Shown: positions 29,501 to 39,738, counted from the stretch's first letter. The stretch is DNA of 64,000 nucleotides from Haemophilus parainfluenzae (GCF_014931415.1 NZ_CP063121.1:1302001-1366000), one strand, 5' to 3'. Made by a program: numbers and translations. The notes: generated by a model not told the origin, from the sequence alone.

Positions 29501-30976
29501 TTATTTAGTTTGGTTAATTAAGAATTGTGTCAATAAAGGTACTGGACGACCTGTTGCACCTTTATTGGCGCCTTGAAGCCAAGCTGTCCCCGCAATATCT
29601 AAATGCGCCCAAGTATATTTTTTCGTAAAGTTAGAGAGGAATGCCCCCGCAGTAATTGCGCCGCCCCAGCGCCCCCCAATATTGGCTAAATCAGCAAATG
29701 GAGATTTTAATTGCTCTTGATATTCTTCACTCAACGGTAAACGCCAAGCTTTATCAGTAGTTTGTTGTGCGGCTTGTAATAACTGTTCAGCCAAGGCATA
29801 ATCAGTTGAAACTAAGCCGCTGTTATGTTGGCCTAACGCCACCACGCAAGCACCAGTCAGGGTTGCGACATCAATCACATATTGCGGTTCAAAACGTTCT
29901 ACATAGGTAAGCGCATCACAAAGTACTAAACGTCCTTCAGCGTCAGTATTTAATACTTCTACGGTTAAACCGTTCATCGTAGTGAGAATATCGCCTGGGC
30001 GGTAGGCATTGCCATCAGGTAAGTTTTCACAACCCGCTAATACACCAATGACATTTAATGGAAGATTTAATTCTGCAATCGCTTTCATTGTGCCGAAAAC
30101 AGAGGCAGCACCGCACATATCGTATTTCATCTCATCCATATCTGCGGCTGGTTTTAAAGAAATACCGCCCGCATCAAAAGTCAATCCTTTGCCCACTAAT
30201 ACGATAGGTTTCGCATTTTTATCAGGTGCATTGTTGAAATGTAAAATAGACATATAAGCCGGATTTTGCGAACCTCGAGATACGGCTAAATACGCATTCA
30301 TGCCAAGTTTTGTCATGTCTTCTTCATTAATCACATCTAAGGAAAGTGCGGTTGATGTTTCGGCTAAATTTTTAGCTTGTTCAGCTAAATAAGCCGGTGT
30401 ACAAATATTAGGTGGCATATTCGCGATATTACGTGCAGCTTTTACACCATTTGCAATGGCTTGAGCTTCTGCAATAGCTTGCTGAGCTTGTGCATCATTG
30501 GTATTAAAAACAATTTCTTGAAGTGAGATAGCATCCGCTTTTTTACTTTTAAATTCATCAAATTGATAAAGATTATGTTCGATGGTTTCAACGGTAAAAC
30601 GCACATTCCAAAATAGATCGCGATCTTTAATTTCCACATCCGTTAAATTATTCACTGCTTGTTGAATATTTAATTCTTTTAATGTTTGAGTCACGCGTTG
30701 AATGATTTGTTTAAATTGGCGTTCAGTCGTTTCCCCTTTTTTGCCACAACCTGCGACTAACACGCGTTTAGTTGTAAGATTCGGTAACGAATGAAGCAGA
30801 GTTGCTTGCCCAATTTTGCCTGAAAGATCTTGGCTTTGAGCTAACTGGCTGAGGTAGCCTTGTGTGATTTGATCGATTTCATTGAAACTTTTTGTCAATT
30901 CATTGTTCTCATAAATGCCGATAATAAGGCAATCGGTTGATTGAGAAAGTGCGGTTGAGTTTGCTTGATATTTCAT
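29501..30976 (-). CDS. pepA: leucyl aminopeptidase PepA (M17)
   Basis: Hexameric cytosolic metallo-aminopeptidase releasing N-terminal amino acids from peptides. 491 residues, with an N-terminal DNA/regulatory macrodomain-like part. The C-terminal M17 catalytic domain carries the metal-site [16 protein letters not shown] (about 252-267) and the family signature [14 protein letters not shown] (about 334-347). All zinc and manganese ligands in these motifs are present. It is divergent from lptF across a 105-nt promoter region, the arrangement also known from enterobacteria. Confidence 0.95.
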   Translation of the reverse strand: MKYQANSTALSQSTDCLIIGIYENNELTKSFNEIDQITQGYLSQLAQSQDLSGKIGQATLLHSLPNLTTKRVLVAGCGKKGETTERQFKQIIQRVTQTLKELNIQQAVNNLTDVEIKDRDLFWNVRFTVETIEHNLYQFDEFKSKKADAISLQEIVFNTNDAQAQQAIAEAQAIANGVKAARNIANMPPNICTPAYLAEQAKNLAETSTALSLDVINEEDMTKLGMNAYLAVSRGSQNPAYMSILHFNNAPDKNAKPIVLVGKGLTFDAGGISLKPAADMDEMKYDMCGAASVFGTMKAIAELNLPLNVIGVLAGCENLPDGNAYRPGDILTTMNGLTVEVLNTDAEGRLVLCDALTYVERFEPQYVIDVATLTGACVVALGQHNSGLVSTDYALAEQLLQAAQQTTDKAWRLPLSEEYQEQLKSPFADLANIGGRWGGAITAGAFLSNFTKKYTWAHLDIAGTAWLQGANKGATGRPVPLLTQFLINQTK

Positions 30977-31081
30977 GTTATTTCCTTATGTTGCTAATTT
31001 GCTATTTAAATCAGTCAAAATAAGGTATCATACGCCATCTAAATTAGCCAGTTTCCCGTGTTTTTTAGTTAGAAAAAAAGA

Positions 31082-32173
31082 ATGATATTAACCCGATATT
31101 TAACAAAGGAAGTTTTTAAAAGCCAGATTGCAATTTTGTTTATTTTGCTTTTAATTTTCTTCAGCCAACAACTTGTTCGCGTACTTGGTTCAGCGGCAAA
31201 TGGTAAAGTGCCCGCCGATCTTGTGTTCTCTTTACTCGGTTTAGGGATGCCGACAATGGCGCAATTAATGTTGCCATTATGTTTGTTTATCGCCATTTTA
31301 CTGACTTTCGGTCGTCTTTATGCAGAAAGTGAAATTACGGTAATGCGTGCCTGTGGTGTGGGACAACGTATTCTTGTTCGCGTGGCGTTAATTCTTTCTT
31401 TACTCACAGCGGGTTTGGCTGCTTACAACGCTTTATGGCTTTCCCCATGGGCCATTCAAAAACAAGCGGCGATTGTCGAAGATGCTAAAGCAAACCCAAC
31501 AATGGGGGCATTGGCTTCTGGTCAATTCATGTCCACAAGCAACAATAATTTCGTCTTATTCATTGATAAGATTAACGGTAATCAAATCAGTGATGTTTAT
31601 CTTTTCCAAATGAAAGCCAAAGGTCAAACTAAACCGTCAGTAGTTACCGCTGAAAAAGGTGAGTTAAAAGCGTTACCGAATGGCGATCAAGTCTTGAATT
31701 TACAGAATACCTTGCGTGTAGAAGGCACATCCGTGCTTCCTGATTTCCGTATTACACATTTTGATGACTACCAAGCCTATTTAGGCCATCAAGAGACAAA
31801 CACAGAAAGTGATGAGGCAGCTGAATTGTCTTTTGAGCAATTATTAAAAGATAAAAGTGCAGCAGCAAAAGCAGAGTTGCATTGGCGAATTACCTTAATT
31901 TTAGCGGTGCCTTTAATGGCACTTATTGCTGTACCAATGAGTAAAGTGAATCCTCGCCAAGGTCGTTTTGCGAAGATCTTACCGGCATTATTGCTTTATT
32001 TAATTTACTTCTTATTACAAAGCTCATTTAAATCTGCGGGTGGCGCAGGTAAGCTTGATGCAGGTTTGTTAATGCCGGTGGTAAATATCGCCTTTTTAAT
32101 TTTAGGGATTGTGCTGAATAGTTGGGATAGCACTGTTATGCATAAATTCCGTCGTGTATTCAGAAAAGGATAA
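31082..32173 (+). CDS. lptF: LPS export ABC transporter permease LptF
   Basis: One of two permeases of the LptB2FG complex that extracts lipooligosaccharide from the inner membrane. The 363 residues have the YjgP/YjgQ architecture: three N-terminal membrane helices, a periplasmic jellyroll domain (about 125-260) and three C-terminal helices. The start [15 protein letters not shown] is typical. lptG follows after 5 nt, so they form an operon. Confidence 0.94.
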   Translation: MILTRYLTKEVFKSQIAILFILLLIFFSQQLVRVLGSAANGKVPADLVFSLLGLGMPTMAQLMLPLCLFIAILLTFGRLYAESEITVMRACGVGQRILVRVALILSLLTAGLAAYNALWLSPWAIQKQAAIVEDAKANPTMGALASGQFMSTSNNNFVLFIDKINGNQISDVYLFQMKAKGQTKPSVVTAEKGELKALPNGDQVLNLQNTLRVEGTSVLPDFRITHFDDYQAYLGHQETNTESDEAAELSFEQLLKDKSAAAKAELHWRITLILAVPLMALIAVPMSKVNPRQGRFAKILPALLLYLIYFLLQSSFKSAGGAGKLDAGLLMPVVNIAFLILGIVLNSWDSTVMHKFRRVFRKG

Positions 32174-32178
32174 TAACA

Positions 32179-33258
32179 ATGTTGGTGAATACTCTTGATC
32201 GTTATATCGGTAAAAGCATCTTAGGGGCAATTTTTGCCACACTATTTACATTAGTTGGTCTTTCGGCAATCATCAAATTCGTAGAGCAATTTCGTAGCGT
32301 CGGGAAAGGTTCTTATGATATTTGGCAAGCTGTGGCTTATACAGGTTTAACGATGCCAAAAGATGTAGAAACCTTTTTCCCGATGGCTGCTTTGTTAGGT
32401 GCATTAATTGCGTTAGGTAATTTAGCCAGCCGCAGTGAATTAGTGGTAATGCAATCTGCGGGTTTTTCTCGCTTTAAAATTGGATTAGCAGTCATGAAAA
32501 CGGCACTTCCACTAGTACTTTTTACCATGATTATTGGTGAGTGGGGGATTCCACAAACTGAACAGTTTGCCCGTGATATGCGTACTCGTGCACTTTCCGG
32601 TGGTTCAATGCTTTCAGTAAAAAATGGTGTATGGGCAAAAGATGGTAATAATTTCGTGTATGTTCGTCGTATTACCGATGATGCACAATTAGAAGATATT
32701 TACATCTATACCTTTGATGACCAGCGTAACCTCACCCATTTGAAGCATGCAAATCAAGCGCAATATTCTGCTGAAAATAATCAATGGCAGTTACGCCAAG
32801 TCAATAATTCAGTGGTATCAAAAGAGCAAATTACCACAACAAACCGTTTAACAGAAGATTGGGCAACAAGCTTAACACCAGATAAATTAGGCGCAGTTTC
32901 ATTACGTCCAACATCATTATCCATTTCAGGCTTGTATGAATATATTGCGTTCTTAAAACAGACAGGACAGGATTCTCGCCGTTTTGAATTAACCTATTGG
33001 CGTAAGATTTTTCAGCCCCTTTCTGTAAGTGTGATGATGATGCTTGCGTTATCTTTCATCTTTGGTTCATTGCGTAGTGTTACTGCTGGGGCGAGAATCG
33101 TAACGGGGATTTGCTTTGGTTTCTTGTTCTATGTCGTCAATGAAATTTTTGGACAAATGAGTGTGGTATTTAATGCACCAGCTTTTTTAGGTGCACTGAT
33201 GCCAAGTCTCTTGTTTATGGCGATTATTTGGTGGTTACTCGCCAGAAAACGAGACTAA
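32179..33258 (+). CDS. lptG: LPS export ABC transporter permease LptG
   Basis: Second permease of LptB2FG. The 359-residue protein starts MLVNTLDRYIGKSILGAIF and repeats the LptF layout: three helices, periplasmic beta-jellyroll (about 130-265), three helices. It ends in the basic tail WWLLARKRD. It sits 5 nt downstream of lptF and is closed by two hairpins before fbp. Confidence 0.94.
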   Translation: MLVNTLDRYIGKSILGAIFATLFTLVGLSAIIKFVEQFRSVGKGSYDIWQAVAYTGLTMPKDVETFFPMAALLGALIALGNLASRSELVVMQSAGFSRFKIGLAVMKTALPLVLFTMIIGEWGIPQTEQFARDMRTRALSGGSMLSVKNGVWAKDGNNFVYVRRITDDAQLEDIYIYTFDDQRNLTHLKHANQAQYSAENNQWQLRQVNNSVVSKEQITTTNRLTEDWATSLTPDKLGAVSLRPTSLSISGLYEYIAFLKQTGQDSRRFELTYWRKIFQPLSVSVMMMLALSFIFGSLRSVTAGARIVTGICFGFLFYVVNEIFGQMSVVFNAPAFLGALMPSLLFMAIIWWLLARKRD

Positions 33259-33274
33259 TTGATACAATAAACGA

Positions 33275-33305
33275 AAAAGGCGAGCTGAGAAGGTTCGCCT
33301 TTTTG
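33275..33305 (+). terminator. terminator of lptFG
   Basis: AAAAGGCGA / TCGCCTTTT stem with loop GCTGAGAAGGT, followed by T then G. Confidence 0.85.
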
Positions 33306-33313
33306 TTCGCTAA

Positions 33314-33343
33314 AAAAGTGCGGTCAAAATTGACCGCACTTTA
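33314..33343. terminator. USS-pair hairpin between lptG and fbp
   Basis: AAAGTGCGGTCAA / TTGACCGCACTTT, almost without a loop. It is 6 nt after the fbp stop on the minus strand and probably its terminator. Confidence 0.8.
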
Positions 33344-33348
33344 GGAAT

Positions 33349-34353
33349 TTAATCTTCTTTAAATTCTCTCATCATTTCTTCTGCTTTTTTCACCATTTCT
33401 GCGGAACCGATGAAAAGTGGTACACGTTGGTGAAGTTCAGTTGGTTGAATATCTAAAATTCGATTGTAACCATCAGAGGCAATACCCCCCGCTTGTTCTG
33501 CTAAGAATGCCATTGGATTGCCTTCATAAAGCAAACGAAGCTTACCATTTGGATAGTTGGTTGCGCTTGGGTAAATGTAAATACCGCCTTTTAATAAGTT
33601 ACGGTGGAAGTCTGCCACTAATGAACCGATATAGCGTGAGGCATAAGGACGGTTAGTTGCTTTATCTTCCTCTTGGCAGTATTTAATGTATTTTTTTACT
33701 CCTTGTGGGAATTTGAGATATTGTCCTTCGTTGATGGAGTAGATTTTACCCTCTTTTGGCATTTGCATATTTTCATGAGAAAGGCAGAATGTACCGATAG
33801 ATGGATCGTAAGTGAAGCCATTCACCCCATGACCAGTGGTATAAACCAACATGGTAGACGAACCATATACGATATAACCCGCAGCCACTTGTTTATTACC
33901 CGGTTGCATAAAGTCTTCTAAGGTTACAGGTGAGCCAATCGGTGAAACACGGCGGTAAATAGAGAAGATCGTACCAACAGAAACGTTCACATCAATATTG
34001 GATGAACCATCAAGTGGGTCGGTCAAAATAATATATTTTGCATTGCGAGCACGTTCAGTATCAAAAGCGATAAAACTTTCTTCTTCCTCGGAAGCAAAAC
34101 CCGCCACTTCTTCACGTGACATGAGGGCTGCATTCATGGTGTTATGGGCGAATAGATCCAATTTCATTTGGCTTTCACCCTGCACGTTTTCGACACCAGA
34201 CTGACCAAGGATATTGGTTAAACCGGCTTTGTTGATATCACGATGAATGATTTTTGCTAATAAACGAATAGAAGACAAAATACCACTAAGTTCCCCTTTT
34301 GCATTTGGGTACTCCGCTTGGCGTTCAACAATAAATTCACTCAATGTTTTCAT
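33349..34353 (-). CDS. fbp: fructose-1,6-bisphosphatase class I
   Basis: Gluconeogenic hydrolysis of fructose-1,6-bisphosphate to fructose-6-phosphate. I start at ATG 34353 ([12 protein letters not shown], ribosome site AGGA 7 nt upstream), giving 334 residues; an upstream in-frame ATG adds MIKKGIK without a ribosome site. The active-site motif [20 protein letters not shown] (about 111-130) with Mg ligands Asp/Asp/Glu is present. The shared upstream region with pxpB contains FNR-type and CRP-type sites, fitting carbon-source control. Confidence 0.95.
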   Translation of the reverse strand: MKTLSEFIVERQAEYPNAKGELSGILSSIRLLAKIIHRDINKAGLTNILGQSGVENVQGESQMKLDLFAHNTMNAALMSREEVAGFASEEEESFIAFDTERARNAKYIILTDPLDGSSNIDVNVSVGTIFSIYRRVSPIGSPVTLEDFMQPGNKQVAAGYIVYGSSTMLVYTTGHGVNGFTYDPSIGTFCLSHENMQMPKEGKIYSINEGQYLKFPQGVKKYIKYCQEEDKATNRPYASRYIGSLVADFHRNLLKGGIYIYPSATNYPNGKLRLLYEGNPMAFLAEQAGGIASDGYNRILDIQPTELHQRVPLFIGSAEMVKKAEEMMREFKED

Positions 34354-34416
34354 TTTTATTCCTTTTTTTATCATTGTTAAGTAACAGACACCTTGATTAT
34401 ACGCTATTTCATAATT

Positions 34417-34430
34417 TTGATTGAGATCAA
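34417..34430. promoter_or_regulatory. consensus FNR box in the fbp/pxpB divergent promoter region
   Basis: TTGATTGAGATCAA matches TTGATNNNNATCAA exactly. It is 64 nt upstream of the fbp start and 133 nt upstream of pxpB. A GATC lies in the right arm. Confidence 0.65.
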
Positions 34431-34441
34431 AATATGAATAA

Positions 34442-34457
34442 TGAGATCTGCATCACA
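34442..34457. promoter_or_regulatory. CRP-type site in the fbp/pxpB region
   Basis: TGAGATCTGCATCACA matches TGTGAN6TCACA with one mismatch in the left arm. It lies 12 nt from the FNR box, suggesting joint carbon and redox control of the oxoproline operon and/or fbp. Confidence 0.5.
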
Positions 34458-34562
34458 CTTTATTTTCAACACAAAACCTTGACAAAACCTATAAATATCC
34501 TTTAAAAGAGAGGTGTAACAAAAAAATAACAAACAACACAACATCATAATAAAGGGTATCCT

Positions 34563-35204
34563 ATGAATATAACCCCGATCAGCGAGTCGGCGGTGGTTTG
34601 CTCTTTACCACCACCAGCTTCACTTCAACAACAACGCCAACTCTGGGCGTTTGCCAACCAACTACAGTCTGAGCAAGATATTGTAGAAGTTGTCGTGGGA
34701 ATGAATAATCTCACGGTCTTCATGGATTTTTATGTGGATTTTGCACCGCTTATTCAACGTTTGGAACAATATTGGGCAGAATTGAAAGTCTCTACGTTTC
34801 AAGGTCGTCATATCGAAATCCCGGTGATTTATGGCGGTGAACGAGGCCAAGATTTATCTGAGGTCGCCAAATTACATAACACGACGCCCGAAAAGATCGT
34901 TCAAATGCACAGTGATCCTATCTATACCGTATATATGATTGGTTTCCAACCTGGTTTTCCTTATTTGGGCGGTTTGCCCGAATGCTTACACACGCCTCGT
35001 CGTGCCACACCAAGAACAGTTGTTCCTGCAGGTTCTGTGGGTATTGGTGGAGCTCAAACCGGTATTTATCCCTTTTCCTCTCCAGGTGGATGGCAATTAA
35101 TCGGCCATACCAAACAAGCGCTTTTTGACAAAAATCAAGCACAACCCACTTTATTACAAGCTGGTGATACAGTGAAGTTTGTGGTGGAGGGCATTGAATT
35201 ATGA
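34563..35204 (+). CDS. pxpB: 5-oxoprolinase subunit B (KipI family)
   Basis: With PxpA and PxpC forms the ATP-dependent 5-oxoprolinase that converts pyroglutamate to glutamate. The 213-residue AHS1/KipI protein starts with the family motif MNITPISESAVVCSL and contains GFQPGFPYLGGLP (about 122-134), TPRRATPR, VPAGSVGIGGAQTGIYP and SPGGWQLIG. It is the first gene of a four-gene operon; its stop overlaps the pxpC start by 4 nt. Confidence 0.95.
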   Translation: MNITPISESAVVCSLPPPASLQQQRQLWAFANQLQSEQDIVEVVVGMNNLTVFMDFYVDFAPLIQRLEQYWAELKVSTFQGRHIEIPVIYGGERGQDLSEVAKLHNTTPEKIVQMHSDPIYTVYMIGFQPGFPYLGGLPECLHTPRRATPRTVVPAGSVGIGGAQTGIYPFSSPGGWQLIGHTKQALFDKNQAQPTLLQAGDTVKFVVEGIEL

Positions 35205-36130
35205 TTCATGTTATTGATGTGCAATCCCGCGCCACAATGCAGGATTTAGGTCGTTTTGGTTTACGTCGATTTGGCATTAGTCACTCTGGAGCAATGGATA
35301 AATTGGCGTTACGTGCAGGCAATATTCTACTGGGAAATCCAGAGGGAGCTCCAGCAATCGAAGTGCCTTTAGGTGGTCTTACATTACAATTTCAGCAAGA
35401 TATGAATTTTTGTGTGACGGGGGCATTTTATGAAATGACCTTAGATGACAAACCGATTTTTGCCTATTGGCGTTATCAGGCGAGAGCGGGGCAAGTTCTG
35501 AAAATGGTACGTGCAAAAATTGGTATGTATGGCTATTTATGTGTTCAAGGTGGTTTTATCTTGCCCCAAGAATTGAATTCTTGTAGTACGGATCTTCGTG
35601 CTCAAATAGGCGGTGTAGAAGGGCGTTGTTTACAAGTTGGAGATCAATTACAAACGGTAAATGCTCCTATTTTACGTAGTGAAATTGGGATTGCACCTAT
35701 TCCACTTAAGCATACGATTCATGCGTTACCGTCCTCTGAATATCAAGCGTTTAAACGAAAATCTCAATATTATTGGTGGCGAAGTAAATGGACGTTGCAA
35801 AGTAGCAGTGATCGCATGGGCTATCGTTTTCAAGGGCAAAAATTAGAATTAAAGCAACCGCTGGAAATGCTGTCTCACGCGATTCAATTTGGTAGCGTAC
35901 AAGTTCCACCAAGTGGTCAACCAATTATTTTGATGGCTGATGCACAAACTACGGGCGGTTATCCCAAAATTGCCAATGTGATCGATGCGGATCTTGGTGC
36001 GTTGGCACAGGTACGTTTAGGCTCAACCATTCAATTCGAGGCAGTTAGTTTAGAACAGGCCGCAAAATTACGTCGTAAAAATGAGATATACCTCGATCAA
36101 ATTAGGAGAATTGTCGATGAAAAAAATTGA
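35201..36130 (+). CDS. pxpC: 5-oxoprolinase subunit C (KipA family)
   Basis: The larger AHS2/KipA partner of PxpB. The 309 residues carry the family features [20 protein letters not shown] (about 14-33) and the C-terminal [18 protein letters not shown] (about 246-263). It overlaps pxpB by 4 nt and pxpA by 14 nt, so translation of the three subunits is coupled, as expected for a fixed-ratio complex. Confidence 0.95.
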   Translation: MIHVIDVQSRATMQDLGRFGLRRFGISHSGAMDKLALRAGNILLGNPEGAPAIEVPLGGLTLQFQQDMNFCVTGAFYEMTLDDKPIFAYWRYQARAGQVLKMVRAKIGMYGYLCVQGGFILPQELNSCSTDLRAQIGGVEGRCLQVGDQLQTVNAPILRSEIGIAPIPLKHTIHALPSSEYQAFKRKSQYYWWRSKWTLQSSSDRMGYRFQGQKLELKQPLEMLSHAIQFGSVQVPPSGQPIILMADAQTTGGYPKIANVIDADLGALAQVRLGSTIQFEAVSLEQAAKLRRKNEIYLDQIRRIVDEKN

Positions 36131-36854
36131 TTTAAATGCCGATATTGCTGAAGGTTTTCCTTTTGATGAGGCATTATTGAAATTACTTTCTTCTGCCAAT
36201 ATTGCTTGTGGTTTACATGCTGGTGGAGCAAAAGAAATGCAAAGTGCGGTTAGATTTGCGAAAGAAAATCAGGTACGCATTGGGGCTCATCCAGGCTTTC
36301 CAGATCGAGACAATTTTGGGCGTATTCAAATGGATTTACCTGAACAGGAATTAATTGCGCATTTGCGGTATCAGCTTGGTGCATTAAAAGCAATTTGTGA
36401 TGGGGAAGGGGCGGAAATTAGTTATGTTAAGCCGCACGGTGCTTTATATAACCAAGCGGCAAAAGATGAAAAGCTTTCTCGCCTAATTGCTCAAACCGTT
36501 TATCAATTTGATCCAAATTTAAAATTAATGGGATTAGCGGGCAGCTTAATGTTACGTATAGCAGAGGAAGAAGGCTTGCAAACCATTTCAGAAGTGTTTG
36601 CAGATCGCCATTATATGCCTGATGGAAATTTAGTACCTCGTTCGCAACCGAATGCAATGGTGGAGTCTGATGAGGAAGCCATTCAACAAGTGTTACAAAT
36701 GGTAACAGAAGGTCAAGTCAAGGCCATTGATGGAAGCCTTGTGCCAGTAAAAGCAGAAAGTATCTGTTTACATGGCGATAATCAACATTCTCTACAATTT
36801 GCGGCACGTATTGTGGAAGAATTAGAGAAAAATCATATAACAATAACGGCATAA
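36117..36854 (+). CDS. pxpA: 5-oxoprolinase subunit A (LamB/YcsF family)
   Basis: Catalytic TIM-barrel-like subunit of 5-oxoprolinase. I use the ATG at 36117 ([19 protein letters not shown], ribosome site AGGAGA), giving 245 residues, the family length. The LNADIAEGF motif, [23 protein letters not shown] and [10 protein letters not shown] are conserved. The coding start lies inside the end of pxpC. A gap of 48 nt with its own strong ribosome site precedes the transporter gene. Confidence 0.95.
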   Translation: MKKIDLNADIAEGFPFDEALLKLLSSANIACGLHAGGAKEMQSAVRFAKENQVRIGAHPGFPDRDNFGRIQMDLPEQELIAHLRYQLGALKAICDGEGAEISYVKPHGALYNQAAKDEKLSRLIAQTVYQFDPNLKLMGLAGSLMLRIAEEEGLQTISEVFADRHYMPDGNLVPRSQPNAMVESDEEAIQQVLQMVTEGQVKAIDGSLVPVKAESICLHGDNQHSLQFAARIVEELEKNHITITA

Positions 36855-36902
36855 GCCGAGTAAACATAACACACAACATCAACTTAATAAGGGAGGTGCT
36901 TT

Positions 36903-38096
36903 ATGGCATCAATCACTCACCGCCGAAATGCTGTGCTGGGGGCGGCATTTTTAATGGCAACTTCAGCAATAGGTCCGGGCTTTTTAACTCAAACTGCAAC
37001 TTTTACAAACACCTTATTAGCCAGTTTTGGCTTTGTGATTTTATTATCGATTTTGTTAGATATTGGTGCTCAGCTTAATATTTGGCGAATTGTGGTGGTA
37101 TCAGGAAAGCGAGCGCAAGATGTTTCTAATGCGGTTTTTCCTGGCGCAGGATATTTCCTTGCGGCACTTATTGTGATGGGCGGACTTGCTTTTAACATTG
37201 GTAATGTGGGAGGAGCAGGACTTGGTTTAAACTCAATGTTCGGTATTGCACCAGAAACGGGAGCGATCATTAGCGGTATTATTGCCATTTTAATTTTCTT
37301 GCGTAAAGAAGCAGGATTATTAATGGATCGCTTTGCGCAATTAATGGGTTTTATCATGATTGCACTCACGTTTTATGTCATGTTTAAAACGGAACCACCT
37401 GTTGTTGAGGCGGCATATCGCACCTTCATTCCAGAGCAAATTGATCCGATTGCCATTGTGACATTAGTTGGGGGAACCGTAGGGGGATATATTACCTTTG
37501 CCGGAGCTCATCGTTTATTAGATGCAGGCATTCAAGGTGAAAAAGCGATGGCGGAAGTGAGTCGTAGTTCTGTTTCGGCTATTTTGATCGCCTCAACTAT
37601 GCGAATTGTATTATTTCTCGCGGTACTGGGCATTGTGGTAAAAGGCGTTCCTCTTAATCCTAAAAACCCCGCTGAAACACCTTTTGAATATGTAGCTGGC
37701 AATTTCGGTCAAGTGTTATTTGGCGTCGTGATTTGGGCGGCTTCTATTACATCTGTTATCGGTGCGGCTTATACTTCAGTTTCTTTCCTCACAAGCCTTT
37801 GTCCAACCATTGAACGTAACCGTAATCGTTGGATTATCGCCTTTATCGTGATTTCTACGGTTGTTTTGGTGACAGTTGGAAAACCTGCAGCGGTATTAGT
37901 CTTTGTGGGAACATTGAATGGTTTAATTCTCCCAATTGCACTCGCATTAATTCTGTTAGCGGCTTACCGAAGTGATATTGTTGGAAGCTATAAACATCCA
38001 ATTTGTTTAGCTTTTGCTGGCTGGGTTGTAGTGATTATTATGGCAATATTAAGTGGAAAAACCATAATTTCTTATGTATCTAGTTTTGTAAGTTAG
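36903..38096 (+). CDS. NRAMP-fold transporter lacking the metal-binding motif, in the 5-oxoprolinase operon
   Basis: A 397-residue membrane protein with about eleven helices that aligns with the NRAMP/SLC11 family in overall shape. The TM1 metal motif DPGN is replaced by IGPGFLTQTATF (about 22-33), and I find no TM6 MPH motif; the corresponding stretch reads YITFAGAHRLLDAG. It is therefore unlikely to carry manganese or iron. It follows pxpA by 48 nt with a strong GGGAGG ribosome site and ends at a USS-pair terminator, so it belongs to the operon. Inference: it imports 5-oxoproline or a related carboxylate. Annotation as a Mn transporter would be misleading. Confidence 0.82.
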   Translation: MASITHRRNAVLGAAFLMATSAIGPGFLTQTATFTNTLLASFGFVILLSILLDIGAQLNIWRIVVVSGKRAQDVSNAVFPGAGYFLAALIVMGGLAFNIGNVGGAGLGLNSMFGIAPETGAIISGIIAILIFLRKEAGLLMDRFAQLMGFIMIALTFYVMFKTEPPVVEAAYRTFIPEQIDPIAIVTLVGGTVGGYITFAGAHRLLDAGIQGEKAMAEVSRSSVSAILIASTMRIVLFLAVLGIVVKGVPLNPKNPAETPFEYVAGNFGQVLFGVVIWAASITSVIGAAYTSVSFLTSLCPTIERNRNRWIIAFIVISTVVLVTVGKPAAVLVFVGTLNGLILPIALALILLAAYRSDIVGSYKHPICLAFAGWVVVIIMAILSGKTIISYVSSFVS

Positions 38097-38111
38097 TTTT
38101 TATTTCAAACT

Positions 38112-38177
38112 AAAGTGCGGTTAGAATTTACTGAGAGTTTTCAGTGTAATATTCAAAAATCAACCGCACTTTTTTTA
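38112..38177 (+). terminator. USS-pair terminator of the pxp operon
   Basis: AAAGTGCGGTT pairs with AACCGCACTTT across 40 nt that include a smaller internal hairpin (TTACTGAGAG / TTTTCAGTGTAA), followed by a run of T. Confidence 0.8.
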
Positions 38178-38231
38178 TCCCTAAATCTGTGTAGAATTAA
38201 AAGTATTCAATAACAATAAAGGAATACTGTT

Positions 38232-39596
38232 ATGAAACTTACTCATTTTCCTTTCAAATCAAATTTACTTGCTGGCAGTATTGCTTTGCTTGCTGCTTGC
38301 AATTCAATTACTTATCATCCCACTAAAACGATTGAGCAAATAGATCCACAAAAGGGATATCGCTTGGAAAATGCGATGCAGCAGGCATTACAAAAAGAAA
38401 ATTTGGTGATTATGACTTTTTCAGGTGGTGGCTCTCGTGCGGCATCTTTAGGTTATGGCGTGTTAGAGCAGTTCCAAAATGTCTCGGTGCGTCCAACAGA
38501 GAAAGGTAGCACCTTATTGCAAAATATTGATATTGTGTATGGGGTGTCTGGCGGCTCAGTATTAGCAGCCTATTTTGCTTTGGAGGGACAGGACATTATC
38601 CCTAAATTTAATAATTCTTTTTTGAAAAAGAATTTCCAGAAAAAAGTCATCAATGAAGTATTTTCAGTGAGTAATGTGCCTCGGCTTACTTCTCCACAGT
38701 TTGGTCGTAGCGATTTGTTGCAGGAACAGCTCAATCTTGCTTTATATCGTGGGAAAAAATTTGCAGATCTTGAACAACGTAAAGGACCTTTTGCTGTAAT
38801 TAATGCCACCGACATGGTCGCTGGACAGGAGGTCTCTTTCACTCAAGATTTCTTTGATTGGCTTTGTGTAGATTTAAATGATGTTGAAATTGCAAGAGCT
38901 GTGGCAGCATCCAGTGCTGTTCCATTAATTTTTTCACCCATTACACAAAATAATCATGGTGGTGTTTGCCAAGCCGAGAGTAAAAAAGAATTATTGACAC
39001 AAATGAAAGTAGGGAATCGTTTGTGGCTAAACAATTTTGAAACCATGAAAAAACGTACGGCTTCTTATCAAAATAATGAGGAAAAACCTTATTTACATTT
39101 GGTTGACGGTGGTTTAACGGATAATTTGGGCTTGGCAAGCTTGTTAGATATGTCGAATTTACTCACTGTCAAAAAATTGTATACAGAGCTGAAAAATTAC
39201 AATTTACGCAATATTGTCGTGGTAAACGTCAATGCGCAAAATGAGCTCTCGAACCATATTGATAAGTCTGCTGATGTGCCAGGAATCAAAGAAGTGGTGA
39301 ACACGGTGATAAATGTACCGATTGATAAAACAACGGAATCTACCGTGAAATATTCACAAAAATTTGCTGACCAATGGAATGCTTACGCTAAACATAAAAA
39401 AGGTGAAAAAATTAAAGCTTATTTTGTGAATTTAAGTTTGAAAGATTTGCCTGAGGGGCAATTAAAAAATGATGTGCTTAATATCGGAACATCTTTTTAT
39501 TTACCCCAATCAGATGTGGACAAATTGCGTGAAGCTGCCAAGATTTTATTGGAACAATCGAAAGAATATCATAAGGCACTGAAAGCATTACAATAG
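38232..39596 (+). CDS. patatin-like phospholipase lipoprotein
   Basis: A 454-residue protein with a lipoprotein signal: basic N-terminus, hydrophobic stretch, lipobox LLAAC with lipid-modified Cys22. The patatin fold follows with oxyanion motif FSGGGSRAASLG (about 62-73), nucleophile elbow GVSGGS (about 103-108, Ser105) and the catalytic Asp in VDGGLTDN (about 293-300). It is probably an envelope-bound acyl hydrolase; substrate unknown. It has its own promoter region after the pxp terminator and is closed by another USS-pair terminator. It resembles the RssA/patatin branch, but few of those are lipoproteins. Confidence 0.85.
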   Translation: MKLTHFPFKSNLLAGSIALLAACNSITYHPTKTIEQIDPQKGYRLENAMQQALQKENLVIMTFSGGGSRAASLGYGVLEQFQNVSVRPTEKGSTLLQNIDIVYGVSGGSVLAAYFALEGQDIIPKFNNSFLKKNFQKKVINEVFSVSNVPRLTSPQFGRSDLLQEQLNLALYRGKKFADLEQRKGPFAVINATDMVAGQEVSFTQDFFDWLCVDLNDVEIARAVAASSAVPLIFSPITQNNHGGVCQAESKKELLTQMKVGNRLWLNNFETMKKRTASYQNNEEKPYLHLVDGGLTDNLGLASLLDMSNLLTVKKLYTELKNYNLRNIVVVNVNAQNELSNHIDKSADVPGIKEVVNTVINVPIDKTTESTVKYSQKFADQWNAYAKHKKGEKIKAYFVNLSLKDLPEGQLKNDVLNIGTSFYLPQSDVDKLREAAKILLEQSKEYHKALKALQ

Positions 39597-39606
39597 CCTA
39601 ATGATT

Positions 39607-39657
39607 AAAGTGCGGTTAAAATTTTCGGGAATATTAACCGCACTTTCCTTTTTTTAA
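39607..39657 (+). terminator. USS-pair terminator of the patatin-like gene
   Basis: AAAGTGCGGTTAA / TTAACCGCACTTT, loop of about 14 nt, followed by CCTTTTTTT. Confidence 0.85.
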
Positions 39658-39702
39658 TTCTTTACATCAATTCTATTCATATAAAATCACAATAAAATTC
39701 AC

Positions 39703-39738
39703 ATCCATCTAGACGTCTAAATCTTTAATGAAGACGTT
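39703..39738. promoter_or_regulatory. MetJ-type operator upstream of the methionine-synthase-like gene
   Basis: A perfect MetJ box AGACGTCT at 39711-39718, flanked by weaker 8-mers (ATCCATCT before, AAATCTTT after) and a second core AAGACGTT at 39731-39738. MetJ binds tandem 8-bp boxes. The site is 53 nt from the ATG, overlapping the likely promoter. Confidence 0.6.

Noticed and set aside
36903..38096. Annotation as a manganese/iron NRAMP transporter (MntH)
   Set aside because: The DPGN and MPH metal-binding motifs are absent, and the operon context is oxoproline metabolism.
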